Below are positions 1 to 5,399 of a DNA stretch of 5,399 nt, in pieces. The stretch spans positions 1-5,399 of the forward strand of contig JAIRXY010000046.1 of NCBI GenBank assembly GCA_031268055.1, in the 5' to 3' direction. The position numbers and the translations under genes were made by a program. The DNA is from Prevotellaceae bacterium. Its GTDB lineage: Bacteria > Bacteroidota > Bacteroidia > Bacteroidales > UBA932. Each line of letters opens with the position of its first letter. The first letter of the stretch is position 1. A model generated the notes under the pieces. It did not search any database, was not told the DNA's origin, and worked only from the letters and a program-made list of their open reading frames with translations.

Positions 1-1412
1 TCAACGGAGCTTACCTCTACCCGCTCGTCGGGCGAATGCGGGTTAAGGATAGTGGGGCCAAAGGAAATCATGTCCAGCTGGGGATACACGCCGCCCAGCA
101 GTCCACATTCAAGCCCTGCATGTATGGCGCGTACGTGCGGCTTTTGGGAGAACATCTTCTCGTACAAATCGCACATCGCCTTTAGTATGGCCGAGTTGGG
201 GTTAGGCTTCCATCCGGGGTAGCCTCCGGTGAAGCGGCTCTGCATGCCGCCAAGCGAAAACGACGATTCCATGCACTCTGCCAAGTGCTCCTTGGCGCTA
301 TCCACCGAGCTGCGAAGCAAGCACGAGGCCGACGCTTTGCCCTCCCCTACCCTCACGATGGCAAGGTTGGTGGAGGTCTCAACAAGGCCGGGGATGGCGT
401 CGCTCATGCGGATAACTCCGTTGGGGCAGGCCAGAACTGCGTTGAGCAGCGCGCGCTGCGAATCGGCATTCATCACCTTTTTCGGGGCGGCAACAGGCTC
501 AAGCGCTATCTTCACCTTCCGAACATCCTCCACGGCCGCGTACTCGTTGGCAATGGTCTGCGCAAGCGTTGCTACCTCCTGCTTCACGCCGTCGACCACC
601 GCGCTGGGAGCAACGATGAGGGCAAAGGCCTCGCGCGGAATAGCGTTGCGCAAGTTACCTCCCTCAAGCGACGCCAGCTGCACGCCGTACTTTTCGGTCA
701 GGCGCTTCAGTATGCGCGCGGCAACCTTGTTGGCGTTAGCCCTTCCCAGCGCAATATCCACGCCGGAGTGTCCACCTTTCAGCCCCGTAATGCTAAGCTG
801 GAAGGCAGCGCCGCCGGCAGCGTCCTGCTCGTCGTAGGTTCCGCCAAAGCTGCCGTCCAAGCCGCCGGCGCAGCCCACGCACAGCTCGCCCTCCTCCTCG
901 GAGTCGAGGTTGAGCAGAATGTCGCCCTGTATCCACCCGGGCTGTATCGCCAGCGCGCCGCTCATGCCGGTTTCTTCGTCTATGGTGAAAAGCGCCTCAA
1001 TGCTCGGATGCTCCACGTCGGTTGCCTCAAGTATGGCCATGATTGCCGCCACGCCAACGCCGTTGTCCGCGCCAAGCGTTGTGCCGCGCGCGCGCACCCA
1101 CTCGCCGCTAACGTACGCGTCGATGGGGTCGCGCTCAAAGTCGTGCACGGTGTCGCTGTTTTTTTGCGGCACCATGTCGAGGTGCGCCTGCAAAACCACA
1201 GCCTTGCGCCCCTCCATGCCGCTGGAGGCAGGCTTGCGGATAAGCACGTTGCCCACCGCGTCAACTTCGGTAAATAGCCCAAGCTTCCGGCCAAACGAAG
1301 CAAGAAGCTCTACCGCTTTCCGCTCCTTTTTCGACGGGCGCGGTACCTGCGTGAGGTCGTAAAAATGCTGCCACAGGCGAGGCGGTTGCAGCGAAAGAAT
1401 ATCTTTTCCCAT
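1..1412 (-). CDS. pepD: Aminoacyl-histidine dipeptidase (Xaa-His dipeptidase, M20 family), 3' end cut by window edge
   Basis: Cytosolic di-zinc peptidase that cleaves Xaa-His dipeptides such as carnosine, and other unblocked dipeptides. I translated the minus strand from the ATG at 1412-1410 (protein begins MGKDILSLQPPRLWQHFYDL) and it stays open for 470 codons to the left edge. The family is about 480-490 residues, so only some 15 residues and the stop are missing. M20 landmarks are all present: AHLDMV (metal His77, catalytic Asp79), GADNGVG (Asp116), DEETGMSG (catalytic Glu146, metal Glu147), LNLDSEE (Asp170), the GGHSG lid/dimerisation motif near 213-217, HAGLECG near 431-437 and NPHSPDERV (metal His459). 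Their spacing parallels the known Vibrio PepD residues with a constant offset of about 3. The upstream leader is A-rich without a Shine-Dalgarno sequence, as usual in Bacteroidetes. It is divergent from the thioredoxin-like gene and appears monocistronic on this side. Nothing is broken. GC is high (about 60% in the stretch counted). Confidence 0.96.
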   Translation of the reverse strand, partial: MGKDILSLQPPRLWQHFYDLTQVPRPSKKERKAVELLASFGRKLGLFTEVDAVGNVLIRKPASSGMEGRKAVVLQAHLDMVPQKNSDTVHDFERDPIDAYVSGEWVRARGTTLGADNGVGVAAIMAILEATDVEHPSIEALFTIDEETGMSGALAIQPGWIQGDILLNLDSEEEGELCVGCAGGLDGSFGGTYDEQDAAGGAAFQLSITGLKGGHSGVDIALGRANANKVAARILKRLTEKYGVQLASLEGGNLRNAIPREAFALIVAPSAVVDGVKQEVATLAQTIANEYAAVEDVRKVKIALEPVAAPKKVMNADSQRALLNAVLACPNGVIRMSDAIPGLVETSTNLAIVRVGEGKASASCLLRSSVDSAKEHLAECMESSFSLGGMQSRFTGGYPGWKPNPNSAILKAMCDLYEKMFSQKPHVRAIHAGLECGLLGGVYPQLDMISFGPTILNPHSPDERVEVSSV

Positions 1413-1460
1413 TTTGTTCTTAATTTTTCAGGTTCAACAATTTAGTGTTTTTTTGAAGCC

Positions 1461-1490
1461 TAAAGATAGTTAAATAAACAATACCAGCAA
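1461..1490 (-). promoter_or_regulatory. Probable Bacteroidetes-type promoter of pepD
   Basis: On the minus strand, TTG (1490-1488) is followed by exactly 19 nt and then TATCTTTA (1468-1461), which matches the -7 consensus TAnnTTTG in 7 of 8 positions. Transcription would begin around 1455-1450, leaving a leader of about 40 nt before the pepD ATG. The match and spacing are seen directly; activity is inferred. It lies back to back with the promoter of the plus-strand gene. Confidence 0.45.
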
Positions 1491-1520
1491 CTATATTTAA
1501 CAATAACAAATGCTAATTAG

Positions 1521-1552
1521 TTGGATTGCAATATGTTTTACAGGTATATTTG
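1521..1552 (+). promoter_or_regulatory. Bacteroidetes-type promoter of the thioredoxin-like gene
   Basis: A perfect -7 element TATATTTG lies at 1545-1552, with TTG at 1521-1523, a spacer of 21 nt (slightly longer than the usual 19-20). The predicted transcript start near 1557-1560 gives a leader of about 60 nt. This leader contains a small inverted repeat, GGCAG (1562-1566) with CTGCC (1576-1580), and an SD-like AGGGG (1609-1613) six nt before the ATG. An SD-like sequence is unusual in this phylum, where translation initiation relies little on Shine-Dalgarno pairing. Confidence 0.55.
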
Positions 1553-1619
1553 TAGCTCGTGGGCAGAGTAGCGACCTGCCGTGATTAGTACATTTCTAAA
1601 AAAGTTGTAGGGGTAAGGC

Positions 1620-2156
1620 ATGAAAAGGATAGTGACAGCGCTGCTGCTTGTGGCAACCGGATTAACGGCAACGGCGCAAATTAAGTGGCATACGTTTGAG
1701 GAGGCTGTTGAGCTGTGCAAAAAAAATCCAAAGAAAATCTTCATTGACGTATACACCGACTGGTGCGGGTGGTGCAAGGTGTACGACAAAAACACCTTTG
1801 GCGACCCCGACATTGCCGAGTACATGAACCGTCATTTTTACGCCGTCAAGTTCAACGCCGAGACCTACGACACCATTCGCTTTCAAGGCCACACGTTCGT
1901 AAACCCGGGCGTTGGCGGACGACGCTCAACGCACATGCTGGCGGCCTCGCTGCTAAACGGCAAAATGAGCTACCCAACGGTGGTGTTCATGAACGAGCAA
2001 TTCCAGCTGCTGCACGTGCAAAACGGATACCTTACGCCGGAGCAATTCGCCCCCTTCATGGTATACATTGGCGACACGTGGTACGACCCCAGCAAGAATA
2101 CTTCGTGGGAAAATTTCTCCAAGGAATTTAAATGGCCGCTGGCAGAAAATAATTAG
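1620..2156 (+). CDS. Secreted thioredoxin-fold protein with CGWC active site (thioredoxin_7/DUF255-like)
   Basis: A 178-residue protein with an N-terminal signal peptide (basic MKR, hydrophobic core about 4-17, likely cleavage after ATA before Gln20), so it is probably periplasmic. The mature part is a thioredoxin fold. The strand IFIDVYTDWCGWC carries the redox pair Cys49/Cys52, and SYPTVVF (Pro119) gives the cis-proline strand opposite it. Between them, FGDPDIAEYMNRHFYAVKFNAE is the helix-strand seen in thioredoxin_7/DUF255-like proteins after CxxC (residues about 60-81), followed by an insertion of roughly 25 residues rich in Gly/Arg (about 88-112). The likely role is thiol-disulfide exchange or reduction of an envelope protein; the partner is unknown. 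It stands alone behind its own promoter and converges on the gtrA-ending operon 48 nt downstream. No cytochrome-biogenesis or DsbD gene is visible nearby. Confidence is high for fold and active site, low for the exact substrate. Confidence 0.9.
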   Translation: MKRIVTALLLVATGLTATAQIKWHTFEEAVELCKKNPKKIFIDVYTDWCGWCKVYDKNTFGDPDIAEYMNRHFYAVKFNAETYDTIRFQGHTFVNPGVGGRRSTHMLAASLLNGKMSYPTVVFMNEQFQLLHVQNGYLTPEQFAPFMVYIGDTWYDPSKNTSWENFSKEFKWPLAENN

Positions 2157-2160
2157 CAAC

Positions 2161-2197
2161 GGCAACTCTTGCAGTCGCCCTCTTTATCATTTATTTT
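2161..2197. terminator. Candidate terminator hairpin between convergent genes
   Basis: In the 48-nt convergent gap, GGCAAC (2161-2166) can pair with GTCGCC (2174-2179) around a 7-nt loop. The plus-strand RNA has one A-C mismatch, followed by a T-rich run (TCTTTATCATTTATTTT). In the minus-strand RNA the same arms pair fully if one G-U wobble is allowed, though that side lacks a clean U run. It could end the thioredoxin-like transcript and perhaps the gtrA transcript. The stem is short, so this is tentative. Confidence 0.35.
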
Positions 2198-2204
2198 GCG
2201 CTAC

Positions 2205-2630
2205 TTAAGTCGGCTGAATCACTTTACGCTTATTTTTTCTAAAAACCCAGTAGCGTTGCAGCACGTAATTGAAAAGCAGGGCAACCGGAATATCCGTAGC
2301 AATGCGGCTTACTCTGTAATCAAGCTGCGCAAGCTGTGTGAGAAGCCCTGTTCCCGCCGCTTTGAGCAAAACGCCTCCCACAAACACCAAAAGAAATCGC
2401 CACAGCTGCTGCGAAAACGAAAACCGGTAAATGCTCCGAGTAGAGTAAAAAGCCCATGCCTTGTTGAGAGAAAAGTTGACAATCGCCCCCAAAATACAGC
2501 CTGCCACGGTGGACAAGACGTAATGCAGCCCTACTACCTCCGTGAAAAAAATCATGGCGAGGTAGTCGCACGCTCCGCCTATAAATGCAGAAAGCTGCGC
2601 CTTAATGAAGATTCTCAATCTTTCAAGCAT
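2205..2630 (-). CDS. GtrA-family membrane protein
   Basis: A 141-residue integral inner-membrane protein, typical in size for GtrA (PF04138; about 120-150 residues). Four hydrophobic segments are visible at roughly 12-31, 38-57, 77-97 and 110-129, with a basic C-terminal tail (RKNKRKVIQPT). The hallmark Asn-aromatic motifs occur twice, NFSLNKAWAF (52-61) and NYVLQRYWVF (121-130), showing the internal two-fold repeat of the family. Characterised members are proposed to flip or handle polyprenyl-phosphate-linked sugars (phage O-antigen GtrA; mycobacterial Rv3789 in arabinogalactan synthesis). No GtrB-like glycosyltransferase is present here. It is the last gene of a three-gene operon; its ATG lies 7 nt after the stop of the CDP-alcohol phosphatidyltransferase gene, so it may act on that enzyme's product or on a lipid carrier connected with it. 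That link is inference. Confidence 0.88.
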   Translation of the reverse strand: MLERLRIFIKAQLSAFIGGACDYLAMIFFTEVVGLHYVLSTVAGCILGAIVNFSLNKAWAFYSTRSIYRFSFSQQLWRFLLVFVGGVLLKAAGTGLLTQLAQLDYRVSRIATDIPVALLFNYVLQRYWVFRKNKRKVIQPT

Positions 2631-2637
2631 GGTAACT

Positions 2638-3342
2638 TTACGGCTCTTTTTTGCTACGCAGCTCCTCCTTGTCGCATCGGTTTGCCACCTTCAGCAGCTT
2701 CAGGGAATCCGACATGTTGATGGCAAGCAGCAGGAGGCAAGCCCCAGCGCCGAAGTAGATGATGAAGTCCGGAAACAAAATTTCCAGAAACAGAGCCGCC
2801 GAAATGATAATTCGTGTTTCGGTAGGGCCAAGCAAGCCGCTGTCTATCGTGTGTACTCCGGTGATTTTGTAGCGCAGCAGCGCCATCATCATAGCCCAGC
2901 CGTAGAGCACCACAAAGCAAAAACCCAGCAGCTCCCACGCCCCGCCCACGTACACAACGTAGCCAAGGCCGATAAAAATAGTTGTCAGCCAATCGGCCAT
3001 AACGTCCAGCGCAAAGCCGTACCACCTGCGGGACTTGCTGCGGAAGTAAGCCAAACGTCCGTCCAGCGAATCGCCAAACCAGTTGATGGCAAACCCCAAA
3101 ATGCAGAGCAGCAAAAAGCCGCGGTGAACATGGGTGGCTGCCGAAAATCCCGCCAAAACCATAATGCTGCCGCCAAAGCCAACGGCCGTCAGCATATCCG
3201 AGCTCACCCACGAAGGGATGTAGCGGACAAGGAAAGCCAGCGTTGGCTGCTCGTACTTCCGCAAAATGTTTGTCCGCTGCCTGTCTTTGGTGATTTTCGC
3301 CAAAGCGTCTGTTTCATCAATTTTTTTCATAGCATGTTTCAT
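2638..3342 (-). CDS. CDP-alcohol phosphatidyltransferase-family membrane protein
   Basis: A 234-residue polytopic inner-membrane enzyme of the family that transfers a phosphatidyl-type group from a CDP-activated donor to an alcohol with release of CMP. The signature D-xx-DG-xx-AR-(x)8-9-G-xxx-D-xxx-D is visible as GDSLDGRLAYF (Asp91, Asp94, Gly95) and YGFALDVMAD (Gly109, Asp113, Asp117), so all four metal-binding aspartates are kept. The Arg of the AR pair is Tyr99. Further support is GPTETR at 172-177, a motif often seen in divergent members, and about six hydrophobic helices. The N-terminus is cytosolic and charged. The acceptor cannot be read from sequence, so it could be a lipid other than PG, PS or PI. 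The start at 3342 lies 6 nt after the DUF3943 stop; Met5 at 3330 is an alternative start. It is the middle gene of the operon, followed 7 nt later by the GtrA-family gene. Confidence 0.88.
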   Translation of the reverse strand: MKHAMKKIDETDALAKITKDRQRTNILRKYEQPTLAFLVRYIPSWVSSDMLTAVGFGGSIMVLAGFSAATHVHRGFLLLCILGFAINWFGDSLDGRLAYFRSKSRRWYGFALDVMADWLTTIFIGLGYVVYVGGAWELLGFCFVVLYGWAMMMALLRYKITGVHTIDSGLLGPTETRIIISAALFLEILFPDFIIYFGAGACLLLLAINMSDSLKLLKVANRCDKEELRSKKEP

Positions 3343-3348
3343 TAAGTT

Positions 3349-4809
3349 TTAAAATAAATAGCCTGTTCCGATTTTGCTTTCCACCAGCTGGCGCTTTACG
3401 CTTGGGAAGTGGCTGTAGCAGCTATCGCGAGAGTAGCAGGAGGCTTGGATTGAGAGTATGCAGCGCTTCCTGAAGCGGTAGTAAAAATTCAGGTTGTAGA
3501 TTGTGAGCCGGGCGTTCCCCCTATCGCCCTGAGCGTTCAAGGTACGCTGCTCTTCGGCGGTGAGCAGCGACAAATTTGCCTCGGGGTCATACCCTTTCCA
3601 CGTAAAAAGTCGGTAGTCCTCCACCTTTACGCCCAATCCGGCCTTGCTGCCCAGCAGCCCTGCGCTTAGCTTTGAGCTGAATCCGTTTCCCATGTTATAA
3701 TCGCGGTTGGTTACCCGATAGTAGTCTGTAGTGGTACCTCCGAGCAATATTCCGGTGAGGTACGCGCTCGAAACAAAAGTTGCGCCCCCCTTTACGCTTG
3801 CTTTAAGCTGAGCGCCAACGCCAACAGCGGCAGCCTCGGCAAGGCGGTATGAGCTGACCTGCTGCGCCGCAATTACGGTGTTGGAGTCGTAGTAGCTGAA
3901 ATGCTGAAATACGCCCCAGTGCAGCGTTGCCGTTGCGCTTTTCAGCGGAATATTTTCTCCCCACAGCTCCCCAACGACGTTGACGCTGCCAACAAGGGGC
4001 TGCTCCGAAAAAAGGTTGAATGAAGTCCGCAAGGTAAAAGCGTCGTATGGCTTTTCGCAGTCTTCGGAAAACAGGTTGCCGTAGCTCAGCTCGGCGTCAA
4101 CGTACATGCCGTTATCCAGCCTGCTCTTGACTCTCGAATCTCCGGCCAGCGCTCTGTACCCTGCCGCCATGTAAAAGTGAACGGAAGCGTCGCCGGAAAG
4201 TTCGCCCTCTGCGCTCCGCACCTTCCATGCACTGCCGCTGAGAACACGGTTTAGCCCACTCATGGGTGAAATAATTGCGGCTAAAATTTCCCGTCCGGCG
4301 CGATTCAGGCCGGTAGCCCGATTGTCAATCAGCAAACCGGAAAGGCGAAACGTTATCTCCCCCAGAGCAGCCCCGCCGATTGAGGTTGATATGAAATCGT
4401 TGATTGACGGAGGCTCGTTTTCCATCAGGTACTCCCACATCAGGCTGCCGGCAACCGAGTAGGGAACAGACGGCCAAAAACTCAGACCTGCGGAGCGGGC
4501 TGCGCTAAAGTATAGCCCCCCTTGGTAGGGATGCCCCAGCAGGTTGGTGGAAAACCTGTCGTTGTCCCAGACAAAGCCGCGCTTTAGGTTGCGCCCCATC
4601 GTGCCGAAATCAATGTTGTACACAACATCGTTGGCAATGACGTAGCGGTCGAACGCCCAAATTACAGCATTTACTCCGGCCACTTCAGCAGCCGCTTTGA
4701 CGGCTACCGCTACCGGCGAAGCTACCGTATCGCTCTGCGCAAAAAGCGAACAACGCGAAGCAGAACAAGCTGCCACGATTATAGCCATTTTTAAAGTTGT
4801 TTTTTTCAA
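3349..4809 (-). CDS. DUF3943 family protein, probable outer-membrane beta-barrel
   Basis: About 486 residues if started at TTG 4809; function unknown. The DUF3943 core is clear: WDNDRFSTNLLGHPYQGGLYF (residues about 81-101), then a hydrophobic stretch with WEYLMENEPPSINDFISTS (about 125-143) and GGAALGE. The rest is rich in alternating aromatic/polar strands and ends in YRF...GTGYLF, a C-terminal Phe typical of BamA-assembled outer-membrane barrels. The N-terminus reads KKTTLKMAIIVAACSASRCSLFA before QSD, a signal peptide. VAAC resembles a lipobox, but type I cleavage after LFA suits a barrel better. Start choice: the only ATG in the signal region (4788) would remove all basic n-region residues. 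TTG at 4809 gives an ideal MKKTTLK start, and TTG at 4836 is also in frame after a TAA stop. First gene of the operon with the phosphatidyltransferase and GtrA genes. Confidence 0.85.
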   Translation of the reverse strand: MKKTTLKMAIIVAACSASRCSLFAQSDTVASPVAVAVKAAAEVAGVNAVIWAFDRYVIANDVVYNIDFGTMGRNLKRGFVWDNDRFSTNLLGHPYQGGLYFSAARSAGLSFWPSVPYSVAGSLMWEYLMENEPPSINDFISTSIGGAALGEITFRLSGLLIDNRATGLNRAGREILAAIISPMSGLNRVLSGSAWKVRSAEGELSGDASVHFYMAAGYRALAGDSRVKSRLDNGMYVDAELSYGNLFSEDCEKPYDAFTLRTSFNLFSEQPLVGSVNVVGELWGENIPLKSATATLHWGVFQHFSYYDSNTVIAAQQVSSYRLAEAAAVGVGAQLKASVKGGATFVSSAYLTGILLGGTTTDYYRVTNRDYNMGNGFSSKLSAGLLGSKAGLGVKVEDYRLFTWKGYDPEANLSLLTAEEQRTLNAQGDRGNARLTIYNLNFYYRFRKRCILSIQASCYSRDSCYSHFPSVKRQLVESKIGTGYLF

Positions 4810-4836
4810 ATATATTGCTGCTTTTGGTTTGTGCAA
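4807..4836 (-). promoter_or_regulatory. Possible operon promoter overlapping the DUF3943 start region
   Basis: On the minus strand TTG (4836-4834), 19 nt, then a perfect TATATTTG (4814-4807) form a full Bacteroidetes promoter match. If used, transcription starts around 4800 and only the ATG at 4788 could serve as start, with a very short leader. If translation instead starts at TTG 4809 or 4836, this match must be coincidental and the promoter lies further upstream; a weaker -7-like TATCTTTA sits at 4921-4914 without a well-spaced -33 box. Confidence 0.4.
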
Positions 4837-4863
4837 CAGGATTTAACCTGCACTGCATCCTCC

Positions 4864-5087
4864 TCACTACACCTTCACATCTATTCTAATCCAAACCACG
4901 CTGAATTTCTGCATAAAGATACAATCCCCTTTCGCTGTCTGGTTGGCAAAATCGACAAATAACTTATTTTTCCCGACGAACAACATCTGAGTAGCGTTGT
5001 AGCGACGCTGCGCGCAGCATCGCTACGGGATTTTCAGCGCGGCAGCCTGAACCGAAATCCGACGAAGCCAAATGCGCTCTCGATACC
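4864..5087. other. Intergenic region between divergent genes
   Basis: The spacer between the DUF3943 operon and the DUF5618-like gene holds no convincing coding sequence on either strand. Its identifiable contents are a -7-like TATCTTTA on the minus strand (4921-4914), a GC-rich 28-bp palindrome (4999-5026) with a partial direct repeat before it, and a small inverted repeat TTCAG (5033-5037) with CTGAA (5047-5051). Nothing else recognisable is seen. Confidence 0.6.
4991..5026. repeat. Near-perfect 28-bp palindrome (REP-like element) with flanking GTAGCG direct repeat
   Basis: From 4999 to 5026 the arms GTAGCGA-C-GCTGCG and CGCAGC-A-TCGCTAC pair in 13 of 14 positions (one C-A mismatch), with the centre GCGC allowing almost no loop in perfect form. 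The first arm's GTAGCG also occurs 8 nt earlier (4991-4996) as a direct repeat. As it lies upstream of two divergent genes, a terminator role is not expected. Short GC-rich palindromes of this sort are commonly dispersed intergenic repeats, but the copy number cannot be judged from one window. Confidence 0.75.
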
Positions 5088-5118
5088 TTTGGATTGCAAG
5101 AAAATTTTGCTACTTTTG
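5088..5118 (+). promoter_or_regulatory. Bacteroidetes-type promoter of the DUF5618-like gene
   Basis: TTTG (5088-5091), a 19-nt spacer and TACTTTTG (5111-5118) match the -33/-7 consensus exactly. The predicted start near 5123 gives a leader of about 38 nt to the ATG at 5161. The leader is AT-rich and has no Shine-Dalgarno sequence, as expected in this phylum. This is the best promoter in the window. Confidence 0.7.
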
Positions 5119-5160
5119 TGCTTAATGGTTTTATAAATCAACGCATAATTTTTTCTCATC

Positions 5161-5399
5161 ATGTCAACAGAAGAGCAGGAAAAAATTCGGCAGAAATCTT
5201 ATGCCGAGGCTATTCGCTATATGAATAATGCGAAGGAGACCCTTAAAAGGGCAGGCAAGGAGAATAATTTTTATAGCGATAAAAAATATGTTCGTACCGC
5301 CTGCGGAACGGCATATAACGGGATGCTTATTGCATTAGACACGTACCTTTTGCTCAAAGGTGTAGAGCAGAAAAAAGGCCGCAAATCAATAGAGTACTA
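5161..5399 (+). CDS. DUF5618-like protein, N-terminal 79 residues (cut by window edge)
   Basis: Open from the ATG at 5161 to the right edge (79 codons plus 2 nt) with no stop. The sequence starts MSTEEQEKIRQKSYAEAIRY and continues with MNNAKETLKRAGKE, then DKKYVRTACGTAYNGMLIALD and a Lys-rich KKGRKSIEY end. I recognise this pattern as the small, all-helical DUF5618 family of Bacteroidetes (usually about 130 residues), from memory and without a search. The helical layout with a conserved tyrosine/alanine helix (KYVRTACGTAYNGMLIALDTYLL split by a short linker) resembles HEPN-type four-helix bundles, which include both nucleases and inert binders; no Rx4-6H motif appears in the part seen. There is no signal peptide, so it is cytosolic. 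It has its own strong promoter and is clearly AT-richer (about 41% GC) than its neighbours, which suggests an accessory or transferred gene. Any partner would lie beyond the edge. Confidence 0.65.
   Translation, partial: MSTEEQEKIRQKSYAEAIRYMNNAKETLKRAGKENNFYSDKKYVRTACGTAYNGMLIALDTYLLLKGVEQKKGRKSIEY

Noticed and set aside
229..1362. Long plus-strand open frames across the left part of the window (for example 229-837, 285-1277 and 910-1362)
   Set aside because: They lie antisense to pepD, whose M20 metal and catalytic motifs are intact throughout. High GC with few stops explains the open frames, and the translations show no domain.
1562..1580. Small hairpin GGCAG/CTGCC in the leader of the thioredoxin-like gene, sharing the 8-mer GTAGCGAC with the palindrome at 4999
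   Set aside because: The stem is only 5 bp with a 9-nt loop, and an 8-base match within 5.4 kb is easily chance. There is no riboswitch-like conserved structure.
2169..3345. Plus-strand open frames 2169-2720 and 2605-3345
   Set aside because: They are antisense to the gtrA-like and phosphatidyltransferase genes, both clearly recognisable. The plus-strand translations are low-complexity, rich in His/Gln/Arg and without motifs.
4685..4867. Minus-strand open frame 4685-4867 that starts upstream of DUF3943 in another frame
   Set aside because: It overlaps the DUF3943 signal peptide out of frame, and its product has no recognisable feature. A leader peptide or frameshift was considered, but the main frame needs neither.
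4914..4921. TATCTTTA on the minus strand as the main promoter of the DUF3943 operon
   Set aside because: The -7 box is a 7/8 match, but the nearest TTTG (4950-4947) gives a 25-nt spacer, too long. It is kept only as an alternative to the promoter at 4807-4836.
5033..5051. Inverted repeat TTCAG/CTGAA just after the palindrome
   Set aside because: A 5-bp stem with a 9-nt loop and no U run is too weak to be called a terminator or part of the repeat.
1..5399. CRISPR array, insertion sequence, tRNA or rRNA
   Set aside because: No regularly spaced direct repeats, transposase motifs, terminal inverted repeats, cloverleaf or conserved rRNA stretches were seen on either strand.

Overview
The window looks like a chromosomal segment from a Bacteroidetes bacterium, probably Bacteroidales. 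The evidence is the Bacteroidetes-type promoters (TTG/TTTG about 19-21 nt upstream of TAnnTTTG), mostly absent Shine-Dalgarno sequences, and two protein families common in that group (DUF3943 and a DUF5618-like protein). GC content is uneven by hand counts of single stretches: about 60% in the dipeptidase gene, about 50% in the middle genes and about 41% in the last gene.

Layout. Positions 1-1412 hold a minus-strand aminoacyl-histidine dipeptidase gene (pepD), cut off by the left edge just before its stop codon. A 207-nt spacer with divergent promoters separates it from a plus-strand secreted thioredoxin-fold protein (1620-2156, CGWC active site). That gene converges on a three-gene minus-strand operon, with a hairpin in the 48-nt gap between them. 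In transcription order the operon is a DUF3943 probable outer-membrane barrel protein (stop at 3349), a CDP-alcohol phosphatidyltransferase-family membrane enzyme (3342-2638) and a GtrA-family four-helix membrane protein (2630-2205). The gaps are only 6 and 7 nt, so co-transcription is very likely. A roughly 350-nt spacer follows, carrying a near-perfect 28-bp palindrome. After it, the start of a plus-strand DUF5618-like gene (5161 to the right edge) lies behind a textbook Bacteroidetes promoter.

Function. pepD is ordinary peptide catabolism. The thioredoxin-like protein probably acts on thiols in the periplasm. The operon is the most interesting part: a lipid headgroup transferase, a possible lipid-carrier translocator and an outer-membrane protein of unknown function are transcribed together, which hints at an envelope lipid or glycolipid pathway. 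No glycosyltransferase or CDP-lipid synthase is visible, so the substrate cannot be named. I see no CRISPR array, insertion sequence, tRNA or rRNA, and nothing that can be firmly called a new system.
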